The notes below the pieces were generated by a model. That model was not told where the DNA came from and did no database searches. It saw only the letters and a program-made list of their open reading frames with translations. From UBA10649 sp965278945 (GTDB taxonomy: Bacteria; Actinomycetota; Actinomycetes; S36-B12), in assembly GCA_965278945.1 (NCBI GenBank), contig OZ257128.1, positions 434,001-498,000 of the forward strand: 64,000 nt of DNA, written 5' to 3'. Shown here one piece after another: positions 41,963 to 51,719 of this stretch. Position numbers and translations under genes: made by a program. Positions within the stretch are counted from its first letter, which is position 1, and each line of letters opens with the position of its first letter.

Positions 41963-43589
41963 GGACATCAGACTCGGCACGCGGTCTAGCGAGTTGGCAA
42001 GGACGCAGTCCGCGTCAGTTGGCGACGTGCTTGCCGGACGCAGCGGTCGGGCGTGGACCGAGGTGCTGATCCGGACTCATGGCGATGACACGACGATGCC
42101 TCTGAGTCAGGCGGGATCCCCCGGCCTGTTCGTCTCCGCTCTGCGGGATGCGCTCATTGCCGGTCACGTTGACGTCATCGTGCATTCCTACAAGGACCTT
42201 CCCAGCGCTCCATGCGCAGGCGTCACTCTCGGGGCTGTCCCAGGTCGCGAGGATCCGCGCGATGCTCTCATCTCAAGCGGCAACCGTCGCCTGGAGGACC
42301 TGCCCCCCGGGGCAGTAGTAGGTACCAGTTCACCTCGACGCGCCGCGGTGGTCTCCGTCCTTCGCCCTGATCTTGTCGTTGTCCCCATCCGCGGAAACGT
42401 CGACACTCGCATTAATAAAGTTCGCAGCGGCGAGTTCGACGCGACGATCCTCGCCGTCGCCGGTCTTCGCCGTATCGGTCGCGAGGCGGAGATCGCCCAG
42501 ATCTTCGACGCCGACCAGATGGTTCCTGCACCAGCACAAGGCGCCCTCGCGGTCGAGTGTCGATCCGGTGACGAGGAAATGTGCACGCTGCTAGCGGGGA
42601 TCGACGATCCGATCGCGCGCCTGGTAACCGCGGCCGAGCGTGAGGTGCTGGTCGGCATCGATGCCAGCTGCACGTCCGCCGTGGCTGCGGCCGGGACGTT
42701 CGACAACGGAACGCTCACCGTTCGGGCCGAGCTCTTCAATGAGCACCGCGTCCGGCACGCGACGGCCACCCGCGCTGCCGAGACGTCGGACACAGACGTC
42801 CTATCGGCTCGGGCGTTGGGGCTCCGCGTCGCGGCAGAGCTACTCGGCGCCGTGCGGACGCCGCCGGTTCTTCTGATCAGATCCGAAGGCAATGAACGCG
42901 ACCTCGACAGCCTCATCGCTTGTGGAGTGGCTGCCGTGTGCGATCCCTATGTGCGGATCACGCCGTTGCCCGATGACGACCTGCTGGCGATGCTCCAGGC
43001 AGCGACCGGCAGTTGGCTAGTAGTTTCGTCGCCGATGACGATGCCCTCGTGGGCCGCCACTGTTGGCGCGGAGTCACTGCGGAACGCGCTTGCCGGCATG
43101 CGGGTTGCCTCGACCGGAGAGCGATCAGCGCAGACGCTGCGCGATCTGGGCTGCGAGAATGTCCTGACCCCTGACGTGGCGTCCGCGCAGGGTCTCCTCG
43201 ACGCGCTGTCCGGCTTTGCTCCGCAGTCGGTCATCTTTCCGTGCGGCAGTCTTGCGTTGCGAACGATTCCGGATGGCCTTCGTGCGCTCGGGTGGAACGT
43301 CACGGAGGGAATCGTCTATGAGACGGCGACCGTGGCCCAGGTTCCCGCGAGCGTGGAGTTGATTCGACGCCGCGACGTCGCGGCAATCGTCCTGAGATCC
43401 CCGAGCGCTGCGCGTGCGCTCGTCTCGTTCATCACACCTGATGCCTCTATTCCGGTGGTGTGTGCTGGTTTGACGACTGCGAAAGCAGCCACAGAGCTGG
43501 GACTGACAGTGACGGCTATCTCCTCGACGATGGCGTCCGACGATGTGGCGCGCACCGTCGCCGAACTGTTGCACGACGTGAAGCAATGA
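41955..43589 (+). CDS. hemCD: Fused hydroxymethylbilane synthase and uroporphyrinogen-III synthase
   Basis: The 544-residue protein joins HemC (about 1-300) and HemD (about 300-544). HemC shows IRLGTRSSELARTQ, HSYKDLP, TSSPRRAAVV and the dipyrromethane-cofactor Cys in GIDASCTSAVAA (about 237). HemD has low-similarity Rossmann-like halves, with WLVVSSPMTMPSWA and AIVLRSPSAARALV. Together they turn four porphobilinogens into uroporphyrinogen III, and the fusion may channel the unstable linear intermediate. GTG 41955 gives an 8-base overlap with hemA; TTG 41934 is an alternative start. Confidence 0.93.
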   Translation: MTRDIRLGTRSSELARTQSASVGDVLAGRSGRAWTEVLIRTHGDDTTMPLSQAGSPGLFVSALRDALIAGHVDVIVHSYKDLPSAPCAGVTLGAVPGREDPRDALISSGNRRLEDLPPGAVVGTSSPRRAAVVSVLRPDLVVVPIRGNVDTRINKVRSGEFDATILAVAGLRRIGREAEIAQIFDADQMVPAPAQGALAVECRSGDEEMCTLLAGIDDPIARLVTAAEREVLVGIDASCTSAVAAAGTFDNGTLTVRAELFNEHRVRHATATRAAETSDTDVLSARALGLRVAAELLGAVRTPPVLLIRSEGNERDLDSLIACGVAAVCDPYVRITPLPDDDLLAMLQAATGSWLVVSSPMTMPSWAATVGAESLRNALAGMRVASTGERSAQTLRDLGCENVLTPDVASAQGLLDALSGFAPQSVIFPCGSLALRTIPDGLRALGWNVTEGIVYETATVAQVPASVELIRRRDVAAIVLRSPSAARALVSFITPDASIPVVCAGLTTAKAATELGLTVTAISSTMASDDVARTVAELLHDVKQ

Positions 43590-45142
43590 CGTCGGCTCCA
43601 GCAATGGTGAGCCGGCGGCAGCTCCGCGCCATCCTCGCCGCATTGATGCTGACGCTCATGCTCGCTGCCTTGGACCAGACGATCGTCGCGACCGCTCTGC
43701 CCACGATCAGCAGCGACCTCGGCGGACTCGACTCCCTCTCTTGGGTCGTGACGGCCTACCTCCTCGCCGCAACCGCCAGCACACCGATCTGGGGAAAACT
43801 CTCTGACCTGCACGGCCGCAAAGTCATGCTCCAGGTCGCGGTCGCGGTGTTTGTCGTCGGCTCCGCTCTTGCCGGCATCTCGCAAGACTTGCCTCAACTC
43901 GTGGTGACCCGAGCGATTCAAGGTCTCGGCGGCGGCGGCATCATGGTCCTCGTCCTCGCCGTCATCGCCGATCTCGTGCCCCCGCGCCAGCGCGGACGAT
44001 ACGCAGGCCTCTTCGGAGCGGTGTTCGGCCTCGCCAGCATCCTCGGACCCCTGCTAGGCGGCTACTTCACCCAACACCTGACGTGGCGGTGGATCTTCTA
44101 CATCAACATTCCGCTCGGCATCGCCGCTTTCGCGGTGCTCGCGGCCGCACTCCACCTGCCAACACGCCACCAACGCAAGCCCATCGACTGGACCGGCGCG
44201 ATCCTCCTCGTCGTCGGCGTCGTGATGACCCTGCTCGCCCTCGTGTGGGCTGATCATCCATTCAGCTGGCACTCACCCCAGATCCTCGGACTGTTCGTCG
44301 GCGGTCTGGTCATCCTTACCGTCTTCGTGCTCTACGAGCTACGAGCGCCCGAGCCGCTGGTCAACATGAATCTGTTCCGGAACCCGGTCTTTCGACTTTC
44401 CTCCGCGGTCGGGTTCATCGTCGGCTTCACGATGCTCGGATCGATCATCTTCCTGTCGGTCTATTTGCAGGTCGTCGGCGGTGCCAGCCCGATGCAGGCC
44501 GGGTTGCAGCTTCTGCCGTTTATGGTCGGCATCCTTGTGACATCAGTCGCGTCGGGCCGGCTGATCACTCGAACGGGTCGCTACAAGGTCTACCCGATTA
44601 TGGGAACCGCGACCGCAACGCTGGGTTTGCTACTTCTCTCACGGCTTGGCGTAGATCCGACGTACTCGCAGATTGCGCTCGGCATGTTCGTGCTGGGAGC
44701 AGGACTAGGCGGAGTCATGCAGGTCCTGGTCGTCGCGATGCAGAACAGCGTCGATGTAACGGAGTTGGGTTCAGCGACGAGCGCGTCAACACTCATCCGG
44801 TCGATGGGCAGTTCATTCGGTGCTGCAGGATTCGGCGCGCTGTGGGGAGCGAGCCTGGCGTACACCCTCAACGGAGCGCTCCCAGGCGGAGTGTCCCTGC
44901 CCGATATCACGAACGTCACCGCGTCACTGTCGAGCATCGACGCACTGCCGAAACCCATTCACGACGCGGCCATCGGCGCGTTTGCGCACGCGACGAGCAT
45001 CACGTTCCTGGCGGCGGTTCCTGTCATGCTCATTGCGTTCGTCCTGACACTGTTCTTGCCCGAGGTCGAACTGCGGCGAACACACCAGACAGACACATCG
45101 ATCGGCGGGGACGCGACCGCTCCGCTGGCTACAGGTGAGTGA
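43586..45142 (+). CDS. MFS transporter, DHA2 (14-helix) family
   Basis: This 518-residue EmrB/QacA-type exporter has motif A in GKLSDLHGRKVM, motif B-like RAIQGLGGGGIM, motif C-like GAVFGLASILGPLLGG, LDQTIVATALPTI in helix 1 and about 14 helices. Its ATG overlaps the hemCD stop as ATGA, so it is translated with the heme operon. Export of a porphyrin, heme or toxic intermediate is an attractive guess. DHA2 pumps are broad, and drug efflux is equally possible. Confidence 0.9.
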   Translation: MTSAPAMVSRRQLRAILAALMLTLMLAALDQTIVATALPTISSDLGGLDSLSWVVTAYLLAATASTPIWGKLSDLHGRKVMLQVAVAVFVVGSALAGISQDLPQLVVTRAIQGLGGGGIMVLVLAVIADLVPPRQRGRYAGLFGAVFGLASILGPLLGGYFTQHLTWRWIFYINIPLGIAAFAVLAAALHLPTRHQRKPIDWTGAILLVVGVVMTLLALVWADHPFSWHSPQILGLFVGGLVILTVFVLYELRAPEPLVNMNLFRNPVFRLSSAVGFIVGFTMLGSIIFLSVYLQVVGGASPMQAGLQLLPFMVGILVTSVASGRLITRTGRYKVYPIMGTATATLGLLLLSRLGVDPTYSQIALGMFVLGAGLGGVMQVLVVAMQNSVDVTELGSATSASTLIRSMGSSFGAAGFGALWGASLAYTLNGALPGGVSLPDITNVTASLSSIDALPKPIHDAAIGAFAHATSITFLAAVPVMLIAFVLTLFLPEVELRRTHQTDTSIGGDATAPLATGE

Positions 45143-45409
45143 TGTCGATCGACTCCGAATCAATGGGCGAATCCAGTGCCGGTGACGGTGATCGCGACGG
45201 TGTCGTTGATCGCGTAGGTCGAGTCGGGCGGCGTTCAGATGGCAACGCGGTCACCACGCCTGAACCCGTTGATTCGACGGGGCGACGGCCGTCGCCACGT
45301 AGCTGCGCGGCCTCTGGCGAGAACGGATTGTCAGAAACGGTCGTGGGTAACCAGGATTGGTTGATGGTACGGAGCTGACGGGATTCGAGGACCATGTCGG
45401 GCTCGTCGT
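45143..45409. other. Convergent intergenic stretch
   Basis: The 267 bases between the MFS and adenylation-fusion genes show no ORF with a ribosome-binding site and no clear terminator hairpin. Frames on either strand here look like read-through of the neighbours. Confidence 0.4.
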
Positions 45410-47971
45410 CTACGCAGGGTTGGTGGTCCGGCCCAGACCCGCGACCGCGCCAATTGCTCGACGAGAGTGCACCACGAGCGTCGTCGTCGCGATTCCCACG
45501 AGACAGGAAACGGCCAGGGCCGACCAGCCGTCTAGGACCTCGAGGACCGGCCAGTGGAGCAGGTAAACCAGCAACGACGCCTGGGCCAGCGCCGCGAGCA
45601 TCACGGCGATCGTCGCGGGAACACGAATCCGGCTCACCCATAAAAGCAGCACGAGTCCGAGTGGAACGGCGACCATGCGGAACCCGTTGAAGGTCCACGG
45701 TATAACCGCGATGAGAAGGACGGATACGAACACTCGCTGACGCGCTGACTGAGCCTCGGCGATGGCCCACCCCAGAGTCAGGAGCCACGCAATCGCGACG
45801 GGTGAGAAGGCGTTCGCCGGATACTCCTGCGGTCCGACGATACGACCGACCGCGAAGAGCAACGCTGTCACGGCGAGAGGAAGTCCGAGCGGGTAGGCGG
45901 CACGGAGGTTTTCGAACTGCGGAACGCGAAGCATGATGACCATCACGGGAAGCAGCCATAGGAGCGACTCGATGAACCAGTACCTCCACTCGGCGTTCAT
46001 CGTGCCGGGACTGACCAGCCAGTTGGCGCCGACGATCTGCCACCCGTATGCGTCGGTGAACGCTGCCAGTATGGCGACGAACGCCAATGCCGGTAGCAGG
46101 AGCCACGCAGTACTCCGCCACATCAGGCGCATGCGGCGACTCGGATTCGCCTGGCTCACTTGGAACCTGGCGATGTTGAACCCGATCAGCGCCATGAGGA
46201 CGTGCGCCCCACCCCGGATGTTGAACGCTTGGGCGTGCGAGCCGACAACAAGGATGATCGCTACCGCCCGCAGAACCACAGTGGAGTCCAACTGCCGGCC
46301 GCGAACCCACGGCGGCCGAGCTCTCGACCACCAGGGACTGGGCCGGGCGGTCGAGACCTTCGTACGACCGCCGGCCGTGGCGAGATCAGCGATGCTGCGA
46401 CTCTCCCAACTGGTGGGCAGCGTTCCGAGGACATCCTCGACAGCGAGGGAGACCTCGACGTAGCTCAACGAGTCGCCCCCAAGGGACGCGAAGCTGTCGT
46501 CGGGGCCGACGGCCGTCCCGAGCATCAGCGCGTAACGCAGTCGCAGGTGCTCCTCGACAGCAGAGCACTGATCGACCTCGATAGATCGTGAGTGGATTGC
46601 CGCCTCGACGAGTGCGCGGACTGCGCGATCGTCGACCTTTCCCGTGTCTAGGCGTGGGAGCGACTCGACGGTAGCGACATGGGTTGCCGATGCCGGAAGA
46701 CCGGTCGCGCGTTCGATGATCGCGCGATAAGCAGCAGAGTCGGTTCCCACAATGGCGACGCCCAGCTTGTCGTCCAACACCACTGCGCTGGCGAGAACGC
46801 CCTCCGCCTCGAGTGCTCGTTCGACGTCACCGAGCGCCAGTCGCAGGCCGCGGACCTTTGCGATCCTCGACGTCCTGCCACAGATCTCGATGAGCCCGCC
46901 GTCCGTGATCCGCGCCAGATCACCTGTTCGCAGTTCAGTGATGTCGCGGCCACGTGCGAGGTCCTTCAGACTCGTGGCATAGCCGAGCATGACGTTGGGA
47001 CCCTCGTACACGAGCTCGCCCACTCCGCCGGGATCGACATCGGTAAGACGCACACGTCCGCCCGCGATTGGCCGCCCGACAGTGCCGGGATGCTGCTCGA
47101 CCATGTGCGCGGGCAGGTACGACATGCGGGCGGTCGCCTCGGTCTGCCCGTACATCACGACCAGGCCCCATCCGCGCTGGGCCCCAAGTCGCGCATAGCG
47201 AAGCGCCGTGTCGGGGGCGAGCCTCCCTCCGGCAGCCGTGACCCGTCGAAGGGCAGGGAGATCAAGATCGGCGAAGCCGACCCGATCGAGGAGGTCGAAC
47301 GAGTACGGCACGCAGGGTAGGGAGGTCACCTCGTGGCGGCGTACCAGATCCCAGAATTCCGGGGATGTCATGGATGCCGATGTCAGGACGACGCCGGCGC
47401 CGCGAGCAAGGTGGCTGTTCAGGACTGACAGTCCATAGCTGTAGCTCAGGCCCAGGGATGTGATGCCACGATCGGAGTCGTCGAGCTTGAGCGATTCCGC
47501 TACGGCATCGGCGTTGCTACCCAGATTCGCGGCCGACAGCCGCACCATCTTCGGGCTCCCCGTCGATCCCGAGGTGCTCAAGAGCAAGGCGAGGTCCGGG
47601 TGCAGGTCATGCTCGGCGGAATGCCGTACGTCGACCAGTCCGGAACCGCCGAGGACGCTGTCGGGGCGGTAGTGCGCGGCGATGTCCTCCGCGCGGCACT
47701 CGGGCAGCATCGCAACCACGTGACCCGCTCGAAGTGCGGCGAGGTAGGCGACGACGCAGTCCACCGTGTTCGAGGCCGGAATCGCGACGAGGCGGCGGCC
47801 CCGGCCGAGGCGAGCGCTCGCGACGTCCACGGCGTCGCTCAGGTCGGCGTAGGACACGGTGCGGATGCCCGCGATCAGCGCCGGCCGGTCGCCGAAGCGA
47901 TCGAGCGACTGAACGAAATCTGGAACAGTCCCGATGACCGCCTCTGGCGCGTTGACGACCGTTCTAAGCAT
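45410..47971 (-). CDS. Adenylation-carrier-acyltransferase fusion, iron-box controlled
   Basis: This 853-residue protein has an acyl/amino-acid-activating domain (about 1-470): phosphate loop LSTSGSTGSPK (about 133), MYGQTEATARM, RTGDLARI and catalytic Lys in DTGKVDD (about 443). A carrier domain follows with phosphopantetheine Ser in LGGDSLSYVE (about 499). Then comes a membrane part (about 585-853) beginning LRAVAIILVVGSHA, the first-helix motif of acyltransferase-3 proteins. This is a one-protein version of activate, load and transfer, as DltA/DltC/DltB do with three. An IdeR-like box touches its start codon, so it should be made under iron limitation. The substrate is unknown. Confidence 0.85.
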   Translation of the reverse strand: MLRTVVNAPEAVIGTVPDFVQSLDRFGDRPALIAGIRTVSYADLSDAVDVASARLGRGRRLVAIPASNTVDCVVAYLAALRAGHVVAMLPECRAEDIAAHYRPDSVLGGSGLVDVRHSAEHDLHPDLALLLSTSGSTGSPKMVRLSAANLGSNADAVAESLKLDDSDRGITSLGLSYSYGLSVLNSHLARGAGVVLTSASMTSPEFWDLVRRHEVTSLPCVPYSFDLLDRVGFADLDLPALRRVTAAGGRLAPDTALRYARLGAQRGWGLVVMYGQTEATARMSYLPAHMVEQHPGTVGRPIAGGRVRLTDVDPGGVGELVYEGPNVMLGYATSLKDLARGRDITELRTGDLARITDGGLIEICGRTSRIAKVRGLRLALGDVERALEAEGVLASAVVLDDKLGVAIVGTDSAAYRAIIERATGLPASATHVATVESLPRLDTGKVDDRAVRALVEAAIHSRSIEVDQCSAVEEHLRLRYALMLGTAVGPDDSFASLGGDSLSYVEVSLAVEDVLGTLPTSWESRSIADLATAGGRTKVSTARPSPWWSRARPPWVRGRQLDSTVVLRAVAIILVVGSHAQAFNIRGGAHVLMALIGFNIARFQVSQANPSRRMRLMWRSTAWLLLPALAFVAILAAFTDAYGWQIVGANWLVSPGTMNAEWRYWFIESLLWLLPVMVIMLRVPQFENLRAAYPLGLPLAVTALLFAVGRIVGPQEYPANAFSPVAIAWLLTLGWAIAEAQSARQRVFVSVLLIAVIPWTFNGFRMVAVPLGLVLLLWVSRIRVPATIAVMLAALAQASLLVYLLHWPVLEVLDGWSALAVSCLVGIATTTLVVHSRRAIGAVAGLGRTTNPA

Positions 47972-47989
47972 TAGGGTAGGCTACCCAAT
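47971..47989. promoter_or_regulatory. DtxR/IdeR-type iron box
   Basis: TTAGGGTAGGCTACCCAAT matches the iron-box consensus TTAGGTTAGGCTAACCTAA at 15 of 19 positions and is palindromic at its core. It lies between the adenylation-acyltransferase gene (start codon at its edge) and the ferric-transporter operon at 48050. Iron-loaded DtxR/IdeR would repress both. Confidence 0.82.
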
Positions 47990-48049
47990 TCTCGGTCGCT
48001 GAGCTCACAGGGTTGGGGCTGAGCACACCACCAACCCAGGAGACGAAGG

Positions 48050-49114
48050 ATGTTGTTGTCGACAATTCGATCCGCAGCGACCCTGACGGGGCTGGGGGCA
48101 ACGCTCATCTTCACCCTGTCCGCATGCGGATCCTCCGCGGACTCTGCCGACACGACCGCGGACTCGGTCGCGGACGCCCCCGCAGAATCGCTGGTCGTGT
48201 ACTCGGGTCGAAGCGAGGGGCTGGTCGGCGATCTCCTGACGGAGTTCACGACCGAGACCGGAGTGGAGGTCGCCGTCCGCTACGGAGATACCGCGGAGTT
48301 GGCGGCACAGTTGCTCGAGGAGGGCGATCGCTCACCCGCGGAGGTGTTCTTTTCCCAGGACGCTGGTGCGCTCGAGGCATTGCAGAACGCTGGACTGCTT
48401 GCCGCCCTTCCCGACTCAACGCTGACCAAGGTCGACTCCATCCACCGCAGCGACGATGGCACCTGGGTCGGTACGAGCGGCCGCGCGCGAGTCCTGCTCT
48501 ACAACGAGGACCTGGTTCCTGAGGCGGAGCTGCCCACGGGCGTCCTGCAGCTGACCGACCCGAAGTGGAAGGGGCAGGTCGGCATCGCTCCGACCAACGC
48601 CTCCTTCCAGAGTTTCGTCACCGCGATGCGGGTCACCCTCGGCGAGGACGCTGCGGAGAAGTGGCTCAGCGACATGGTCGCCAATGACGTGCAGCGTTTT
48701 GACAACAACGTCGCGATCCGCGATGCGGTGGACGCGGGTAACCTCACGCTCGGCCTGGCCAACCACTACTACTGGTTCGAGAAGGCCGAGGAGGTCGGAG
48801 CCGACAACCTCAAGGTCCAGAACAGGTTCCTCGAGCCTGGTGACGCCGGCAGCCTCGTGAATGTGGCCGGCGCGGGAATCCTGACCACCGGCGCCGATGA
48901 TCCGAACGCTCAGGCCTTAGTCGACTTCCTACTCAGTCCGAAGGCGCAGGAGTACTTTGCAACGGTGACGTACGAGTACCCCTTGGTTCCAGGCACGGCG
49001 CCCGCGCCCGGCCTGCCGAGCCTGGCGAGTCTTGAGGGCCCGTCACTGAGCCTCGGCCAGCTCGCGGACCTCGCCGGAACGCAGCAACTCCTACAGAAGG
49101 TCGGGCTCCTGTAG
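48050..49114 (+). CDS. Ferric iron ABC transporter, substrate-binding lipoprotein
   Basis: This 354-residue lipoprotein has a lipobox at TLSAC near 24 and belongs to the FbpA/FutA type of family 1 solute-binding proteins. It begins with the family's SLVVYSGRSEGLV, and the iron-binding tyrosine pair is in ANHYYWF (about 237), with further Tyr in YEYPLVPG. It would capture free Fe3+ outside the membrane. An AGGAG site lies 8 bases before the ATG. Its operon with permease and ATPase follows a putative IdeR box. Confidence 0.92.
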   Translation: MLLSTIRSAATLTGLGATLIFTLSACGSSADSADTTADSVADAPAESLVVYSGRSEGLVGDLLTEFTTETGVEVAVRYGDTAELAAQLLEEGDRSPAEVFFSQDAGALEALQNAGLLAALPDSTLTKVDSIHRSDDGTWVGTSGRARVLLYNEDLVPEAELPTGVLQLTDPKWKGQVGIAPTNASFQSFVTAMRVTLGEDAAEKWLSDMVANDVQRFDNNVAIRDAVDAGNLTLGLANHYYWFEKAEEVGADNLKVQNRFLEPGDAGSLVNVAGAGILTTGADDPNAQALVDFLLSPKAQEYFATVTYEYPLVPGTAPAPGLPSLASLEGPSLSLGQLADLAGTQQLLQKVGLL

Positions 49115-50641
49115 GTGTCCGGGCAGTCCCCGCGCGTCACGCCTCTGCACGTACTGGGAACTGCCGCCGCCCTGGTCGCGCTCCTTCCCCTGGTCTACCT
49201 GGTCATCCGCGCGGGCGGTGCCGGCTGGCAGACGATCTGGGAGATCCTCGCCGAGGAGCGAACGGTCGCCCTAGCCGTCCGCAGCCTTGGCATGGCCGCC
49301 GCGGTCGCCGCAACGTGTGGCATCGTCGGCATCCCCATGGCGTGGGTGATCACCCGCACCGACGTTCCCGGTGGACGATGGTGGCTCGCTGTCGCAGCAC
49401 TACCCTTGGCCATCCCGTCTTACGTCACGGCATTCGCGTGGGTTGCAACGATTCCATCCCTGCAGGGAGCCGTTCCCACCTGGTTCATCCTCAGCCTGTC
49501 CTGCCTTCCTTACGTCGTGCTTCCGGTCGCCGCGGTGCTGTCACGGGTCGATCCCGCGCTCGAGGATGTCGCCCGCACACTCGGCAGCGGGCCGATGGCG
49601 GCATTTCACCGTGCGGTCGCTCCATTGCTCGTCCCCGCCGCCGCCGCTGGCGGCCTGCTCGCCGCCCTGTATGTGCTCAGCGACTTCGGTGCGGTCTCGA
49701 TCCTGCGCTTCGACTCGTTCACCCGCGTCATCTACACCTCCTACCGAGCCTCTTTCGACCGCACGACAGCTGCCGTGCTGGCGCTCGTACTCGTTCTGTT
49801 GGCGCTCGTCTTCGTCCTCCTGGAGCGGCGCGTGCGGGGACGGCATCGGAACTGGCGGGTTGGCGGAGGGGTCGCTCGACGCGCGGAGCGGATCTCATTG
49901 GGCCGACGTCGGTGGGCTGCGCTCGGTCTACTGATCGCGATCTTCGGACTGGCCGTTGCGTTCCCGGCCGTCGTGCTGATACGGCTCATCGCTCAGGGTC
50001 AACGTGCCTGGGATTCGTTCGAGTGGCTCGCCGCAACGGGCAACACGATTCGCGCGTCGATGATTGGTGCGGCTATCGCGATGGCTCTGGCCATCCCTAT
50101 TGGCATGCTCGCGGCACGCTACCGGGACCGCTGGGCACGAAGTGTCGAGTCCGCCGCCTTCCTCGGGCATGCGCTGCCCGGAGTACTCGTGGGGCTGTCG
50201 CTCGTGTACTTGGGAATCTCGCTCGTACTCGGTCTCTACCAGACGCTTGCGATGCTCGGCTTCGCCTACGCGGTGCTCTTTTTGTCCAATGCGATCGGTT
50301 CAGTCCGTTCGGCTGCAGCCCAGGTGCCCCCGGTACTGGAGGATGTCGGACGAACACTCGGCTCGTCGGGGCTGACAACCTGGATGCGCATCACCGCACC
50401 GCTCGCCGCTCCGGGTATCGCTGCCGGCGCCTTGCTGGTTCTCGTGACCGCGATGAAGGAACTTCCGGCCACGCTCATGCTGCGGCCGACCGGGATGGAT
50501 ACGCTCGCGACCGAGTTGTGGACGCGAACATCGGTCGGCGCCTTTGCGGAGGCTGCGCCCTACGCCCTGACCCTGATACTGGTGGCCGCGGTGCCGGCGT
50601 TCCTGCTCGCCCGCATCGTCGGCCGTCAGGATCTGGGGTGA
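49115..50641 (+). CDS. Ferric iron ABC transporter permease
   Basis: This 508-residue fused permease of the FbpB/CysW type has two homologous sets of about six helices. Each half carries an EAA-type ATPase-docking loop: LEDVARTLGSGPMAAFHRAV and LEDVGRTLGSSGLTTWMRIT. The GTG start directly follows the binding-protein stop with no spacer, so translation is coupled. It moves Fe3+ through the membrane using the ATPase coded next. Confidence 0.92.
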   Translation: MSGQSPRVTPLHVLGTAAALVALLPLVYLVIRAGGAGWQTIWEILAEERTVALAVRSLGMAAAVAATCGIVGIPMAWVITRTDVPGGRWWLAVAALPLAIPSYVTAFAWVATIPSLQGAVPTWFILSLSCLPYVVLPVAAVLSRVDPALEDVARTLGSGPMAAFHRAVAPLLVPAAAAGGLLAALYVLSDFGAVSILRFDSFTRVIYTSYRASFDRTTAAVLALVLVLLALVFVLLERRVRGRHRNWRVGGGVARRAERISLGRRRWAALGLLIAIFGLAVAFPAVVLIRLIAQGQRAWDSFEWLAATGNTIRASMIGAAIAMALAIPIGMLAARYRDRWARSVESAAFLGHALPGVLVGLSLVYLGISLVLGLYQTLAMLGFAYAVLFLSNAIGSVRSAAAQVPPVLEDVGRTLGSSGLTTWMRITAPLAAPGIAAGALLVLVTAMKELPATLMLRPTGMDTLATELWTRTSVGAFAEAAPYALTLILVAAVPAFLLARIVGRQDLG

Positions 50642-50642
50642 G

Positions 50643-51701
50643 ATGAGCAGCATCGAGATCCACGAGCTGGATCTGACTCTCGGCACGACCCACGTCCTGA
50701 AGTCCCTAGACTTGTCCGTGCCCGACGGCGCCGTTACCGCCGTTCTTGGGGAGAGCGGCTGCGGCAAGACCTCCTTGCTCCGCGCCCTGGCAGGCCTTGT
50801 CCGGCCGCAGCGGGGCACTATCCGGATCGGCGAAGCGGAGATGTTCGGCCCCAGCACATGGACACGCCCCGAGCAGCGAAACGTCGGCATCGTCCCGCAG
50901 GAAGGCGCGCTCTTCCCCCACCTGGACGTGGCGGCTAACGTCGGCTACGGACTGAGGGGCGAGCTGAAGCGACGGCGCATCGATGAACTGCTCGAGATGG
51001 TCGGCATGGCCGGGACCGGATCGCTTCGTCCCTATCAACTGAGCGGAGGGATGCAACAGCGGGTCGCCGTCGCCCGCGCGCTCTCGCGTCGACCCCAGCT
51101 GGTTCTGCTCGACGAGCCGTTCTCAGCGCTCGATGCAGGTCTGCGTGAGGAGGTCCGCGCGGATGTCCTCTCGGCTGTGCGCGCTGACGGATCGACCGCT
51201 TTACTGGTGACGCACGACCAGGACGAGGCGCTCAGTGCGGCCGACCGGGTTGCCGTCATGCGCGAAGGCCGGATTGTCCAGGAGGGCTCTCCCACGGAGA
51301 TCTACCAATGGCCGATCGACATCGACGTCGCGCGCTTCGTGGGTGACGCGCTCGAGTTTCCCGCGACAGTCCGCCGGGCGACCGACGAGGGAATTGTCGT
51401 CGACGGTCCCGGCGGCCTGATCCGGGCACGCCACGGAACGGGCGCCAGCGCAGCAGCCGTCGGTGACATAGGCATTCTGGTGTTCCGCCCCGAGGGCTTG
51501 GCGCTGTCAGACGGCGGCGCAGGCAACGACCTCGGACCGGCCGTCATCGACTCGGTCAGCTATCACGGGCACGGGTACCTGATCTCGGCAACTCTCGCAT
51601 CGGGGTCACGGGTGACGATCCGCAGTCTCGGAATGCCCGCGCTGCATCCCGGTGATACAGGCCGCGTGACGTACGGAACAGCACCGCTGTTCCTCCCGTA
51701 G
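50643..51701 (+). CDS. Ferric iron ABC transporter ATPase
   Basis: This 352-residue FbpC-type ATPase has Walker A in GESGCGKTSLLRAL, the signature LSGGMQQRVAVARAL, Walker B in LVLLDEPFSALD and the switch His in LLVTHDQDEAL. A C-terminal TOBE-like regulatory domain begins near 240. It starts one base after the permease stop. A CCTCC-CGTA-GGAGG hairpin surrounds the stop codon. Downstream lies mobile-element DNA, so this is the end of the core segment. Confidence 0.93.
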   Translation: MSSIEIHELDLTLGTTHVLKSLDLSVPDGAVTAVLGESGCGKTSLLRALAGLVRPQRGTIRIGEAEMFGPSTWTRPEQRNVGIVPQEGALFPHLDVAANVGYGLRGELKRRRIDELLEMVGMAGTGSLRPYQLSGGMQQRVAVARALSRRPQLVLLDEPFSALDAGLREEVRADVLSAVRADGSTALLVTHDQDEALSAADRVAVMREGRIVQEGSPTEIYQWPIDIDVARFVGDALEFPATVRRATDEGIVVDGPGGLIRARHGTGASAAAVGDIGILVFRPEGLALSDGGAGNDLGPAVIDSVSYHGHGYLISATLASGSRVTIRSLGMPALHPGDTGRVTYGTAPLFLP

Positions 51702-51719
51702 GAGGATGACGGCTGTAAT

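Noticed and set aside
45129..46331. A 400-codon frame overlapping the adenylation-fusion gene
   Set aside because: It is an alternate frame of the same strand with Arg/Ser-rich sequence and no motif.
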